A stretch of DNA of 47,892 bases from Nemertoderma westbladi (GCA_032718475.1 JAUCBJ010006445.1:1-47892), one strand, 5' to 3'; shown: positions 38,501-47,689, counted from the first letter of the stretch. Made by a program: numbers and translations. Notes: generated from the letters alone by a model not told the origin.

Positions 38501-41500
38501 CGAGTCAACAGCGCAGGTTACGGTTTCATTTTTGCTACCGGTAGTAATCAACTGTTTTGTTTTGACTTTCCACTGGATAGCACCGGCCATTTTCATTGAG
38601 TCATCGATACGCTCTGTTAATGAGGGAAGATCAATCAGGTTGAATCAGAGTTTGAACATTTCGGTTGACCTGTTTCAAATTCCAAGTTGTTGTTATCGAC
38701 TGCCATTTTTTGCAACTTCTGGGGTCAGTGTAAAAAAACGCGGGTCCGGATTCTACATTTAACATTGTCCCTACGGAAGTTGATTTTTTTTACATTTTTA
38801 TAACTCCCAAAAATAAAACTATAACCTGTTCTATTGACCTCAGTTTATTGTTTTGGTTTAAATGACGTGTCATTGTAACCTGCTCCTTTCCCTTAATTGA
38901 TAATTTTGGAATCCGGATCCGGATCCGGATCCGCGTTTTACACCTACCCCTTCTACTGAAATCTCGATCCTTTTACCTGATTTATCTCCATATTTTGATT
39001 GTAACCCCTCATTCATTTTCTTACTAATTTGGTATATTTATGCGACCCATCATTACAGGATGGACTTACGGGTTTTCCCGAATTATTCCGATAAATAACA
39101 ATTCAGGAACTGCCGCACTAGCTTCAGTGAATTCCCCGTGAAAATGATATCAAGAAAAAATAAAATATAATATGGTTTCCTTTCCTGTGATTCCAGTGAA
39201 TGTAAATTTCATAAAAAAAAAATCTCATTAATGTTGGCCACATTTGATTATAACCACCCTACAGTTATATAATAACGAATCAAACGGGGCCAATTTCCAG
39301 CATATCGTAGTGCAGTAACCACGACGACTTTAAGAGAATGCAATCCGACAAGAATAATTAATTCAACGTTCCCCAGGCACGTCGGGAGAGAGAGAGACAG
39401 AGAGAGAGAGAAACGGGTTTATGGTGTTCTACAATTTGCATTCAGGTGAACACATCCCTAACAAGATTAAATGATTCCAGTCTCGAAAGAAACAACCAAT
39501 TGATTGTTTGGTTAACCTATCGTGTTCATTAAATAAGGATAGTAGAGAGATCTTAGTTTTAGTAAGGCCAAGTGCTGCAGGTGGATTTAATTCCCACTTA
39601 CTACCATTACTACTGTTCTAGGCCGGCCCTATGCCTATGCCCAACAATAAAACCATCTTATCAATGCATCCTATTTTTGGAAAAGTGGCAAAGAAAGACA
39701 TTGCAGTAATATTATTTCACATTTTAGGAATTTATGTAATATCTAACTTATCCAGGAGGGGACATTCGACGCAACCAAAATTTATCCGCATCCTGGGGAA
39801 AATCGACGCAAATAACAGCTGATTAATGCCAAAAATAAAGCTGTAACCAATTCTATTGATTTTAATTTATTGTTTTCGTTGAAATAACATGCCAATGTAA
39901 ACTGCTCCTTTCATTAATTCGCCACGATGAGATTTGCGTCAAGCCCCCCCCCCCCCCCCCCCCCATGTCTCAACTTACCAAAAAGGGGAGGTTGAGCTGA
40001 GGGTGAAATTTATTTTCTTACTCTGAGGCTGAAGGATGCGATGCAGGACACTTGGGGATATGATCGGATGAATTCATTACTGCATGGGTTGGAATAGTTG
40101 TGTGTAGGAAACTAGCAAGTCGATATGAAACTAATCCCCAAGTCAGTTGTGTAAACCGGTTCAGTGATTCTCTAATTAATGTCTCTATCTCTAACTATCT
40201 CACTCTCTCATATAACCCTGCAAGCAAAAACGTGGCGCCCCGCGCTAACTTAACTGCCCCTCTGGGACTCTTTTGTGTGATCTCAGATCATTTCACAACC
40301 TTTTCGAATCTGTTAATTCATAAAATTCATACAAATATATGATATTACCGTATATCCCACCGTATAAATAAAAGTTAAAATACGAAAACCCAACAATGAA
40401 AGTAGTCGAAGAAAAGGTAATGAGTGTAAACATCAGTCAAAATATAAAGAACAAAAGAAGATCAAAGGTCCTAAATACATCATACAATTTGAAAGATATG
40501 AATCAAAGAGACAGAGGTAATAATAATTAATCAATGTGCGGATTTAATGTGAGTACAATATATATGCTATATTGGAGTTATAGAGCTGTGGGCCATAAAT
40601 CGATTGCATAATATCAATTACCATTAAGGAAATGCCAATGTCTGAGGGCCGTGCCAGAATGTCTGTTCAACTGCGCGACCAGCCATAAGTACGCATAGCT
40701 GTAGCGTACAGCCCTGAGGGAAATGAGAGCTCTCAGTGTATGTTTTACGATTCAACCCCGAAACCAACCACACACCCCGAAGTAATCGCACTCCCTCATG
40801 AATTACCTCCTACATTTGAGAACAAAGGATTTCCCTGCCTCGTCTTCCGTTTGGGTAAATAGATAATACCGCAAACACAAAACAGCAATCCAAGTGCCTT
40901 ATTCCTTCATGCAAAGTATCATCAGTATTCCGATTGATTTCACATAGCGAGACATCGCAGTCCCTCGCTTTTTGTTTTGGTCTGAGACTCCAAATCTTGA
41001 AAATTGATCATATTATTTCTAACATGGCGATGTAATTGAGAGATAATATTACAAAAACGTAATAAAATATTACTATTTTGGGTGAATTGCAAAAATTTGT
41101 TAAAATTTTTAAAATCAGTATTATAAATTTTCAATAAATATTTACATAAAATTAATATTAGCACTTTAATTGTGTCGCTGTGAGTTTTTCGTTGAACGAA
41201 CGAAGGTAGTAGTGAGTGAGTGCATATAAAGATGAACACTGTAAACTACTTTGCAACAAGATAAGGAAGTTTTATTTCAAAACTGTAGCACCGCGGCATT
41301 GATAACCAATTAGTGATGAAAAACCATAAAGTAAACATTTTTGTTTGTTAAGGAAATAATAATATATTAGAAAATGTCATATACATGCAGTTTAAGTGTT
41401 AGCAAATGTTAGCGTTTCCAGTTGCCTGTGCTGGTAGATGCGGCTAGTTTGAGTTAATATTCATCGTAAAGTTATTCGTATAGAGTTGTAAAGTCGACAT

Positions 41501-43473
41501 TAGTTCGCTAGTAAATATTAAACACAATTCCTTGTACTGGTATCAACTTCTGTCTACTTTGAGATGTTAAGTCGCTGCAATTTATCTAATAGTTCCATGT
41601 TGCATAGCAGTTTATCAATCGCGCTAATCTCACGAAAAGTGGCTACCAGAGGAATTTCGATAATATTTTTTTCCTTTACAAAAACTATGTAAATCGATCA
41701 TGCAGATATTGGCTCAAATTGACCGTTAGCGAAATAAAGTTAAATGAATTGAAAGTAAATTTTTTTAATTATTATATTGTTTCGGTTATAAAACACCAAT
41801 GCGGTCTATGTGCGAATCTATAAATAAATTAAGTAGAATATGTAATAACTTATGTGGAAACCAACATTGGGTTCCACATAAGTTATTACATATTCCACTA
41901 ACGAGACACCATTTGGTGTCTCGCTGAAACAGTGATAGTTTGGGAATTATTGATTAAAATATACGAACCCTGTCACATGAATCTAATGAATATCACGGAC
42001 AGTATAAATCCTAGCGACCTTGCCAAGCCAATGATAGTGATTGCAATGGGATAAAGAAACTTGGTAGGGATGAGCACCGGGAAGACATCATCATCCAAAT
42101 TAAAAAAAATTTAATATACAGAGAATATCACGTGTTCTAGGAGTGATTGTGAGATATCAACCAGAAGCAAATCAACCGTGTGTGGCCGGCCTCTGGAAAC
42201 AATGGCACGGAATAAATTGTAGTAGTTTAGTACAAAGTACGATTGGGGTTAGGTATATACCATGGGCGGGCATTGGGCGTAGGTCCAGCTAAGTTTATAA
42301 TTCCTGTGGCAGTGGGATCTGAAACATTTGGAGCTGTGAATGCGATATTACCGTCGGAATGTGTCCTACTTCGTTAGGTCCCGTATCTGCAGGACCTAAT
42401 GCCGCGGTATCAATCCAGTTCTGTTCATACTTTCTGGTACCTTAGCTGGTTCAGTAAAAATGTGGGGATATTTTAAAACTTCCGGCTTTGGCCAGAATTC
42501 CGGCCGGATTTTTTTTCAAATTCGGCTCCAGCTCCGGTTTGAAAATGTCATCCGGAATCCGGATATCCCTTCACGGTAACAATGTGACAAACAATGCGAA
42601 CATGACGTGACAAATAACCATAGCTGTTATAGGAAACATGAGAAGGACATGCCAAATAAACAGGAACTAAGACTTACGTTTTTAAGATCCTTTAAGGCCA
42701 CTTCACAAACAGCCATTCCTCTAGACTCAGACACTTCCAGTGCTCCAAGATACTAAAAATAGAATGAGAGAAGTTCCTAATTGTATAAATGGGGAAATTA
42801 TTCACAAAAAACAAATTAACATAAAAAATTTAAACTCAAAAAAAACATAAATTGTTAATGATTACACTTGTATTCGAAATTGAGCCCGATATCTTTGGTA
42901 TAGTGGGGTAATATTTAGCGAAGGGGATATTATACCAGTGAAACATAATAAGATAACTACTTATTTCAAAACAAACATAATAAAGTGGTGGTTAGCTGAG
43001 AGCTGATTCTATTTGTTGTCTGGCTAGCGTGTATACTGTATATGCATATGGTGACAAATGGTGACACATGAAATGGTGACAGATGGTGAAAGCCGCGACA
43101 ACTCTCCATGTGGGGCTGTGTGAGTATAATTTTACCCAATTTGCAAAAAAAACTGTAATTTTATGAAAAAATTGGAAAACGAAATATAAAATTCTGACTC
43201 ACCCGCCATTACTGAGGATCATATAATATAAAGTTATATTATACAATAATACCCACATACCTACAGAGTGGAAATAAAATGTCATTCAGTGCGAAAAACA
43301 AAATGCCAACTCAACTAACTACTGGTAGAGGTAGGTCTACTCACTTTAACAGCGAAGCAACATTGGCCCTTGCGAACTACTTCCTCGTCGCTCTCCCATT
43401 GGTGAGGTCTGGAGCATTCCGGTACGCGGGCTTCCGACGGCTTCCGTCGCATACTCGAGCGGAGTTTCTTCAT
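13926..43473 (-). CDS. numb: Numb orthologue, seven coding exons (whole gene)
   Basis: Adaptor protein of the Notch/endocytosis pathway. In known animals Numb is segregated asymmetrically at division and links cargo to AP-2 and EH-domain proteins. I join exons 43345-43473, 42678-42752, 35888-36100, 21875-22082, 15852-16160, 15086-15427 and 13926-14530. All introns are GT-AG and every phase matches (0,0,0,1,1,1), giving 1881 nt and 626 aa. The PTB domain spans about residues 25-173 and includes [13 protein letters not shown] and [12 protein letters not shown]. The SPFKRQLSL segment is at 268-276. DPF lies at 341-343 and 345-347, and NPF at 392-394, 444-446 and 610-612. DFEARW is at 570-575 and the C-terminus is AFEINL. 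Order and spacing match Numb/Numb-like throughout. Untranslated exons and alternative exons were not identified. Confidence 0.97.
13998..14066 (-). repeat. In-frame 21-bp repeat in numb exon 7
   Basis: Three imperfect 21-bp units encode [14 protein letters not shown] and SRPPPQV within the proline-rich tail of Numb. Multiples of 3 keep the frame. Likely variable in length between individuals. Confidence 0.85.
15086..15427 (-). CDS. numb: numb coding exon 6 (DPF/NPF region)
   Basis: Residues 312-426. It includes [20 protein letters not shown], with two DPF motifs that in Numb bind the alpha-adaptin ear of AP-2. [11 protein letters not shown] supplies an EH-domain binding NPF. The rest is Pro/Gln/Asn-rich, disordered-type sequence. 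Acceptor GGTAG, donor GTATGT, phase 1. Confidence 0.92.
15665..15724. repeat. Perfect 24-bp hairpin in numb intron 5
   Basis: Arms 15665-15688 and 15701-15724 are exact inverted copies around a 12-nt loop (GCAACCGATTGG). Weaker pairing (CCCACATA with TATGTGGG) extends outward to about 15650-15740. No gene product is evident. Confidence 0.92.
15852..16160 (-). CDS. numb: numb coding exon 5 (phosphorylation segment)
   Basis: Encodes residues 209-312. A Pro/Ala-rich stretch is followed by [20 protein letters not shown], then [14 protein letters not shown]. This matches the conserved Numb block containing the serine (here S275, human S276) that aPKC/CaMK phosphorylate and 14-3-3 binds. Acceptor TGCAG, donor GTAAGT, phase 1 on both sides. 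Much more GC-rich than the surrounding intron DNA. Confidence 0.93.
16480..21870. repeat. 41/49-bp satellite filling numb intron 4, about 120 copies
   Basis: Two unit lengths alternate. They differ by 8 bp (GCTAGACT, present in the 49-mer), around the shared segment TATGTTACACTCATTCTGGG. From about 17 to 19.5 kb the units are arranged in higher-order groups (for example 49+49+41 = 139 bp). From about 20 to 21.4 kb 41-mers dominate and the CTCGTG/ATCGTG variant becomes common. On the numb sense strand the outermost unit begins at the intron 4 donor. Confidence 0.98.
21875..22082 (-). CDS. numb: numb coding exon 4 (end of PTB)
   Basis: 69 codons plus one base. It begins [20 protein letters not shown], which completes the PTB domain, and continues into a Ser/Thr/Gln-rich linker ending SSRDSVA. 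The acceptor CTGCAG and donor CAG/GTAAGT are both strong. The donor side is remarkable: the intron's first bases are the terminal unit of a 5.4-kb satellite (see findings). Confidence 0.96.
22818..23129 (+). other. GC-rich open segment without recognised product
   Basis: Open from a TAG at 22815 to a TGA at 23127, 103 codons, no ATG. It encodes Gly/Glu/Arg/Thr-rich sequence with [15 protein letters not shown] and a basic end, [13 protein letters not shown]. It is strikingly more GC-rich than the flanking AT-rich intron. It could be the degenerate tail of a retroelement polyprotein or an exon of another transcript. No domain was recognised. The overlapping ATG frame (22846-23136) is equally unassigned. 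Confidence 0.3.
22843..22873. repeat. 12-bp inverted repeat
   Basis: GAGGTGACATTA at 22843-22854 and its complement at 22862-22873 around a 7-nt loop. It marks the left part of the GC-rich open segment. Confidence 0.85.
23361..23960. mobile_element. Foldback element with 260-bp inverted arms
   Basis: Left arm 23361-23622 and right arm 23700-23960 are inverted copies separated by about 77 bp. Shared landmarks include GTGTCTTGCGAAATCGCACC against its complement near 23905-23930, and ATAGGCGTTCAAAGATTGCA against its complement near 23765-23785. Small differences between the arms show that they have diverged. There is no coding capacity. It lies in numb intron 3. Confidence 0.8.
25617..27470. 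mobile_element. 1.85-kb element bounded by 24-bp inverted repeats, rich in CGTTACAG
   Basis: 25617-25640 and 27447-27470 are inverted repeats matching at 23 of 24 positions (core GGCCACTTTTAAGCT). Between them the octamer CGTTACAG, on either strand, occurs exactly ten times (25797, 25818, 25858, 25871, 26631, 26662, 26686, 26701, 26715, 26882). In one frame the motif encodes VTD, with similar contexts on opposite strands. Short open stretches exist but no intact gene. I do not recognise the family. It may be a decayed transposon. Confidence 0.5.
27471..29042. other. Intronic AT-rich DNA without recognised features
   Basis: Part of numb intron 3. A G run follows TTTTTT near 28790-28804. I see no gene, RNA or clear repeat. 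Confidence 0.4.
29043..29447 (+). CDS. Unrecognised 134-codon open frame (doubtful)
   Basis: ATG-initiated frame in numb intron 3 with a hydrophobic segment ([15 protein letters not shown]) followed by a charged part ([17 protein letters not shown]). No known domain was recognised. It is one of the longer non-repeat frames, but AT-rich intronic DNA produces such frames by chance, so this is probably not a gene. Confidence 0.15.
   Translation: MHPVPVSIQSHTAAWPFRLLIMITFNRVFSLFFCTNRLNIMNDATIGQTLDRVKNVGMLLDIPSIATLIAVPSVTAIIWRLVDNRRDELRLKEKRRHYWTDRLLNDRPWLLAGPKWHCATSKHVSILGRKHNCF
29762..31087. repeat. 37-bp minisatellite, about 36 copies
   Basis: The unit is AGTTGGTGTGAGTGTAGTAG then ACATTAACAGGGACCAG. 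A run of eleven units (including a 35-bp one, a CAGGAACC, a GAGATTAAC, a GACCCGAG and a CTGGGGCC variant) recurs 405 bp downstream, showing block duplication. It ends in a G-rich stretch before MITE copy 2. Confidence 0.98.
31207..31474 (+). mobile_element. Poly-G/C-ended MITE, copy 2
   Basis: Begins with CTTGACGCAAATCCCACC and shares the family core (AACCAAAACAATA, TTTGCGTCGATTTTCCCC). Its right end reaches GCATCGAAAGTGG and then a long G-rich tract instead of the usual C tract. It lies directly between the 37-bp minisatellite and the LINE. Confidence 0.75.
31860..32700 (+). pseudogene. LINE endonuclease domain, frameshifted
   Basis: Starts [12 protein letters not shown], the conserved N-terminus of APE-type endonucleases of LINEs, with FIQEIMLP further on. 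The frame breaks near 32060-32100. Similarity resumes in another frame at 32236 with a LINE-like linker ([24 protein letters not shown]). The D-H catalytic end of the domain is not recognisable in one frame. Confidence 0.8.
33000..33720 (+). pseudogene. LINE reverse transcriptase fragment
   Basis: [14 protein letters not shown] (RT block 4) and [12 protein letters not shown] (active-site block 5, YADD changed to YTDD) are separated by a frame change. A stop follows at about 33336. The C-terminal part ([12 protein letters not shown], then [15 protein letters not shown]) reappears after further breaks. Fingers-region blocks are deleted upstream of 33070. Confidence 0.82.
33792..34051 (+). mobile_element. 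Poly-G/C-ended MITE, copy 3 (best copy, nested in LINE)
   Basis: A 260-bp element opening with 24 G then CTGGACGCAA. The core is GAGCAGGTTACAGTAGCACG, AACCAAAACAATAAAC, AATCAGCTGTTATTTGCGTC. It ends GGGATGAATTTTATTGAGTC and then a C tract. The ends form imperfect inverted repeats around GACGCAA and TTGCGTC-like motifs. No coding capacity, so it is a non-autonomous DNA element by inference. It interrupts LINE sequence, so it is younger than that LINE copy. Confidence 0.82.
34795..35060 (+). other. GC-rich island in numb intron 3, unassigned
   Basis: Sharp rise in GC with several overlapping open frames on both strands and a short direct repeat (AGACACGTGATGGATC at about 34979 and 34999). No family was recognised. 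Candidate retroelement remnant or an unrecognised exon. Confidence 0.3.
35888..36100 (-). CDS. numb: numb coding exon 3 (PTB core)
   Basis: A 71-codon exon starting [20 protein letters not shown], then [18 protein letters not shown] and [18 protein letters not shown], ending IAVKDS before a GTGAGT donor. The acceptor is CCCCAG. This is the most conserved part of Numb family PTB domains. The join from exon 2 (KDLKN to NGKKK) falls where vertebrate Numb carries an alternatively spliced 11-residue PTB insert. No such insert is present in this join. Confidence 0.97.
36444..36640 (+). mobile_element. Probable SINE or retrozyme-like element carrying the hammerhead
   Basis: The hammerhead motif is followed directly by GGTTCAACCCC (36591-36601), which matches a tRNA box B, and then a T-rich stretch. 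The segment is more GC-rich than its surroundings. Boundaries are uncertain and no clear box A or target-site duplication was found, so the class is inferred. Confidence 0.4.
36545..36590 (+). ncRNA. Type I hammerhead-ribozyme-like motif
   Basis: All core positions of a hammerhead are present in order. Helix I 5' strand is 36545-36551 (AGCGCTA), then CTGATGA at 36552-36558. Helix II is 36559-36571 (GGCCT-GAT-AGGCT, closing with a G-U pair), then GAA at 36572-36574. Helix III is 36575-36582 (ACG-TA-CGT), with A83 as cleavage nucleotide (GUA triplet). Helix I 3' strand TAGCGCT lies at 36584-36590 and pairs perfectly with the 5' strand over 7 bp. Very short helix III is typical of animal retroelement hammerheads, which often act as dimers. 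Activity is unproven. It lies in numb intron 2, antisense to numb. Confidence 0.7.
36641..38504. other. Intronic AT-rich DNA without recognised features
   Basis: Part of numb intron 2. Short open frames only, no domains recognised. Confidence 0.4.
38505..38905. mobile_element. Two partial, opposed MITE fragments
   Basis: 38505-38602 matches the 3' half of the family on the plus strand (CAGGTTACGGTTTCATTTTT, then TTTCATTGAGTC). 38790-38905 matches the same family on the minus strand (AATAAAACTATAACCTGTTC, TTTATTGTTTTGGTTTAAAT). They have diverged more than copies 3 to 5 and lack the homopolymer ends. Confidence 0.6.
38913..38934. repeat. GGATCC hexamer repeat
   Basis: Three to four perfect copies of a palindromic hexamer (CCGGAT phase). 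It directly follows the minus-strand MITE fragment. Confidence 0.85.
39389..39413. repeat. GA microsatellite
   Basis: GAGAGAGAGACAGAGAGAGA-type dinucleotide run with one C interruption. Confidence 0.85.
39755..39964 (-). mobile_element. Poly-G/C-ended MITE, copy 4
   Basis: Reverse orientation. It starts GGGGACATTCGACGCAACC, passes through GGGGAAAATCGACGCAAATA and TTTATTGTTTTCGTTG, and ends GATTTGCGTCAAG followed by 21 C (39944-39964). About 210 bp, with both termini clear. Confidence 0.8.
39965..41831. other. Intronic DNA without recognised features
   Basis: Part of numb intron 2 between MITE copy 4 and the 24-bp hairpin. No supported gene or RNA. Confidence 0.4.
41836..41895. repeat. Perfect 24-bp hairpin in numb intron 2
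   Basis: Arms 41836-41859 and 41872-41895 are exact inverted copies around a 12-nt loop (ACCAACATTGGG). Pairing extends a few bases outward past one mismatch. Same geometry as the intron 5 hairpin, with unrelated arm sequence. Confidence 0.92.
41902..41923. repeat. 10-bp palindrome adjacent to the hairpin
   Basis: CGAGACACCA-TT-TGGTGTCTCG is a perfect inverted repeat starting 7 bp after the larger hairpin ends. Confidence 0.85.
42678..42752 (-). CDS. numb: numb coding exon 2 (PTB, first strand and helix)
   Basis: A 25-codon exon too short for an ORF scan. It reads [20 protein letters not shown] then KDLKN. It has a TTTTTAG acceptor and a GTAAGT donor, phase 0 on both sides. YLG-x-x-EV-x-ESRGM-x-(I/V)CE is the conserved start of the Numb PTB core. 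It sits between intron 1 (592 bp) and intron 2 (6577 bp). Confidence 0.96.
43345..43473 (-). CDS. numb: numb coding exon 1 (N-terminus)
   Basis: Encodes residues 1-43, beginning [11 protein letters not shown] and including the Numb hallmark [11 protein letters not shown], then ending CCFAVK before a GTGAGT donor in phase 0. I chose the ATG at 43473 because the basic MKKLR start resembles vertebrate MNKLRQS and has G at -3. A second in-frame ATG at 43497 would add eight residues (MIFSSPIA) in a poorer context. Further upstream isoform exons, as in insect Numb, could exist and were not found. Confidence 0.95.
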
Positions 43474-43587
43474 GGCTATCGGACTGCTGAATATCATAAG
43501 GAGCTCATCGCGGTAGGATCAAGTCGTTGCAATATACACTCCCTGCATAGAAGAACAACTACGGGTACACACACAATTTATATTATA

Positions 43588-43631
43588 TAGATAGATAGAC
43601 AGATAGACATAGACAGATAGACAGATAGACC
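43588..43631. repeat. GATA/GACA microsatellite
   Basis: Alternating AGATAGATAGACAGATAGAC tetranucleotides just upstream of the first numb coding exon. A possible feature of the numb promoter or 5'UTR region. Confidence 0.85.
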
Positions 43632-45324
43632 ACTCAAATATGTAGAGTGAATACAACTACAACAAGTATAAGGATGGATAGTTGCAAGCAATGCCTACCA
43701 CAATTGTGTATCGGCTTGATGCGTATACTTGACGCTTGGCGCTTGTCGGTGGACCAACGCGTATACCGGTTAACCGGTACATATAAACATAGATAGATCA
43801 ATTAGTAATACATAAGGTGTACCAGCCCTGTCTCGCCTCGTCTCTCATAAAGGTCAAACTAATTTAAAAATAAGTCCCCCTCCCCTGTATTCAGAAAATT
43901 AATAAGTTTTTGGTTTGACGAGAACAAATAATCGGCTAGGCCTACAGTATGGAGTTCACTGGGGAAAACTTATTGACAATTTAACAACACACACATACAA
44001 ATTACTTTGCAAAGCCAAAGTCACATATGTTAAAAGTTTAGTTAAACAGACAAGACATAGTTACGGGTTACAGTATGAAAATTGCCAATTGGGGTGTCGT
44101 TACAGCCTACCCATACGATTAATGTTAAATTAATATTGAAAAATTAGTGCCTATAAGTAAAAATTTTACTGTAAACTGTGTTCCTAAATTTGGTTTATTG
44201 ATTTGGTTAGAAAAGCCTGCCATTATAACTGCAACTTTCCTTTATAAGGTACCTTAAATGGTGAATATCGAAATTAAATATAATTCGCGAAATTAAGTTA
44301 ATATGTTAAAAAAAAAGGCTGAATCGATACCCCAATTGGTAATATGCTTACGGTATATGTTTAATTGCTACATTATATTATGTTCCTGATTATCCAATAC
44401 GGTACCACTCCTGACCAGATTAGCAAATGTCCCCCTGACAAATAATGATAATTTAATTTATCTTTTTATTTTTACCACAAGATAAATTAACTCACTAGTT
44501 TCAAACACATAATAATCACAACTCAATCCATATTATATATGCGCACGCGCACATAAAATTTCGCAAAGAAAAGAAACAAATATACAAATAAAGCAAAATA
44601 TTGCAAAATGTACTTAGTTGAATAAATCCTACAACTGAATGAATATATATTACAATCTTACAGTTCAACTAGAACGAGCAAATAAATATTAACGTAACTA
44701 GCATCAGTTCATGTAAATCAAATGACACTCACTACTAGAGACATACTACAAGGAATTAGATAGATAGTCTTATATATCGTATGTGATGTGGACTGATCAA
44801 ACAATTAAACCTGACAAGGAGTAAAGTCAAGTTAATATCACAGAGAGGCCCCCGACAATGATGGCACTTAAATATCCGACCACCTGCAAACTAGATATTT
44901 AGATTTACTTTCACGTTTCATGGTGGGCGGTGGCAGGACTACGAGCTACCTGTATAACAATGTGACTGCATACATATTGTAGTAAATAAATTTCTCCAAA
45001 ATAACCTTGAGTTTGTAAGAACTTGTTATTAAATTGGCCTTCCTGTCTAGTTAGTTAATTTACGAAACTTCCTGGGCTTACAGTGAGTGGCTCTGATATT
45101 CAAATCATATTGGGTTTAGTTGAAAAAGTAAAGTATAATAGAATAAATCCATTATAAAGCCAAGCAGATCCCATATAAATAAACATTGCATAACTACAAA
45201 GTGTATATATATTAATTTGAGCACCAATGCGGAACAGATCTGAGATCATGTGGGACATGGACTTCACTTTAATCGATTGTAAGATTAGAAAGCGACAAAC
45301 AACGTGTACAATATGAAAAATCCA
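43632..45324. other. Region upstream of numb coding exon 1
   Basis: Likely holds numb 5'UTR exon or promoter DNA, but no site could be fixed. 44190-44245 weakly resembles the minus-strand core of the poly-G/C MITE. Confidence 0.35.
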
Positions 45325-45846
45325 CCCCCCCCCCCCCCCCCCCCCCATTAAAATTTGTGGATAAACAAAAACAGTAAACTAAAATAATCATTTCGCTCAC
45401 TATATTACAGTACTTTCTTTCACAATTTTGAGGATAAAAAAGTCTATCTAATAAATAGTACCGGTACTAAAATTAGTATTTTTGTTGTGTGTCTATTCTA
45501 GATAGTGGCGCTCATTGGCCTAAGTGAAAAAGTGACTTTCAGCGCATATTGGTCATATGTTAAATAAAGGTTTTTAGTGTGTTGGTTATAAAATACCTCG
45601 ACTAGAACCTGCTGCTTTCCCTTAATGTTTTAAATTAAATAAATTCTTAAACACAATAAACAGAGTAAACTGCTCTTTGATGCCTTTGCCCGGGTTGTGG
45701 ATAGGGATAATAGCGGCACACTGGAGGACTGCAGATGGATTAGCGTCCGTTCAAAGATGCAGCCCACCGATGTCTAGCACGTACATCCGCCAAGTCTTCG
45801 ATTAAATGGATATCGGTAACAAATAATGACATGAGTTATAGATAGC

Positions 45847-46471
45847 GGGGGGGGGGGGGGGGGGGGGGGGGGGCGTTCGACGCAATCAAAATTCATCACA
45901 CTCCGGTCTCCATGGGGAAAATGGACGCAAATAGTACTACTACTACTATTATCGGCATGTTGCATTGGAGCTTCACTATATATATATAAATGTATTTATA
46001 CATACACACACACACCTATACTTATAAATTAAGAATCCTGTGTCGGATTGTCGACAAAATTGCGCCGCCACAACTCTCTATTAGAGGCGTCTCAAAAAAA
46101 GTCATGGTCTGTCCACCATGTTTATTCACTCCAAGAGACTGCCAAAGCATAAGACTGTGCTATGCAGTGAACTGGCTTGTCCTCACGGCGAAAGCAATGC
46201 CATGCAAAGAGGAGGCGACTCAGATCACTCGTCAGGCCTGGCTGCCTGGGGAGACAAATGAAACACCTACGATGTTATATCAGAGTCCCAACTCAAATAA
46301 CAGCGGCCAAAAATAAAGCTGTAAACTGTTCTATTTAGTTTCGTTTATTGTTTGGGTTCGAATAACGTGCCGCTATAACCTGCTCCAGCTCCTATAAAAT
46401 TTAACATAGAGATTAAATATTCATCCAATGAGATGGAATTGCGCCAAGTCCCCCCCCCCCCCCCCCCCCCC
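45847..46471 (-). mobile_element. Poly-G/C-ended MITE, copy 5, interrupted
   Basis: Left end is 27 G (45847-45873) then CGTTCGACGCAATCAAAATT. The right end is GCGCCAAGT plus 22 C (46450-46471). The two halves are separated by about 360 bp of unrelated sequence flanked by the hexamer CAAATA at 45928-45933 and 46294-46299. Confidence 0.78.
45934..46299. mobile_element. Insertion nested in MITE copy 5
   Basis: About 366 bp including one CAAATA copy. It contains short AT and CA microsatellites (45976-46015) and a moderately GC-rich stretch without a recognised protein. Removing it restores the MITE alignment, which is the main evidence for an insertion. The element class is unknown. Confidence 0.5.
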
Positions 46472-46724
46472 GGCTAGAAGGTTTTCATTTTCAGACATTT
46501 CGCCCTCTAGCAGTCAGACTGGAGAACTGCAGACCGATTAGTCCCCAAAAAAACACAGGCTGTGCTTTAGTAGATATTTCAGATATTTAAAAAAATAAAA
46601 ATAAATAACGTCATGAGAAAGGATTTCACTATCAGATATTTCGCCGTCTAGGGGAAGACTGGAGTACTGCCTTTGAAGGATACACTCTAGTGCTGCAAAC
46701 TGAAAGATTTGACTTGTTTCGGTT

Positions 46725-47270
46725 TCAGTTCTAATAAACATGTTCATTTCAGTTCAAGTTTCAGTTACAGTGCCCAAAAAATAATAATTTCAGTTTCAGT
46801 TCTAATAAACCTAGGCTATTTATTTAAGTTCCAGTTCCCAAAAAAATAGTTTCAGTTCTAGTTTCAGAAATGTTTGCAGGTGTCTTGTTAATATACATAT
46901 TACACAACAAGCTGCCGTGTCCATCGTGTGGTACCTGTAGTCTGGTAGTGACTTTGAAAGTCACCCACCGATGGATCCGACTGCCATTTATTAAGTATTT
47001 ATGAACACTAAAAACGCGAATTGTACCATTTGTATAGTTATTCCCAATTTATAGATTCCGGTTATACTTTCCGTTTCAAATCTTGGGCAATTCAGTTCTA
47101 GTTCCAGTTCCAGTCCAGTAGGCCCTATTCCAAGATATAAAGTTTTAGTTCTAGTTTCAGTTTAAAAAAAATTGATTTTCAGTTCTAGTTTCAGTTCCTG
47201 TTCAGTTCACCAAAATTGTCAAAAACAATTTCAGATCGATTTCAGTTCCAGTTCAATTTCAGTTCGCAGC
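46725..47270. repeat. Degenerate CAGTTC/CAGTTT period-6 low-complexity DNA
   Basis: Irregular runs of TTTCAGTTCTAGTTTCAGTT-type sequence, interrupted by unrelated 50-100 bp pieces. Repeated mini-blocks such as AATTTCAGTTTCAGTTCTAA suggest an old hexamer expansion that has decayed. Confidence 0.7.
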
Positions 47271-47689
47271 ACAAGATACAGCTAATGGTCTAGTACAAAT
47301 CACAAATCTATCAAGTTTCAGCTTGGACGGATTAAAAGCAAAGAAATGGGAGGATATTTAATGTTTAGACATGTCAGCATGTAGTATTGTTGAATTGATG
47401 ATGTCTGGAAGTTTCTCAAAAATAAACTTTTGGTCCTATTAACGCCTACGGTGTTTCACAGCTCTAAATGCGATAAAGTTATTAAAACGTCAAAATCGTT
47501 ACGACGATTGTTGGGTTGATGCAAAGTCCCGGCACCAACTCTCCGGTACCGGTACCCACCTGATCTCCACAGGAAGGAACAAATTATTCCAACTAATAGA
47601 ACTGTAATATTATGCAGGAAACCAGTTTAAAACATAATTGTAATGGTTAATAAAATATTATAATTAATTAAATAAAATGTAAAGCAGGG

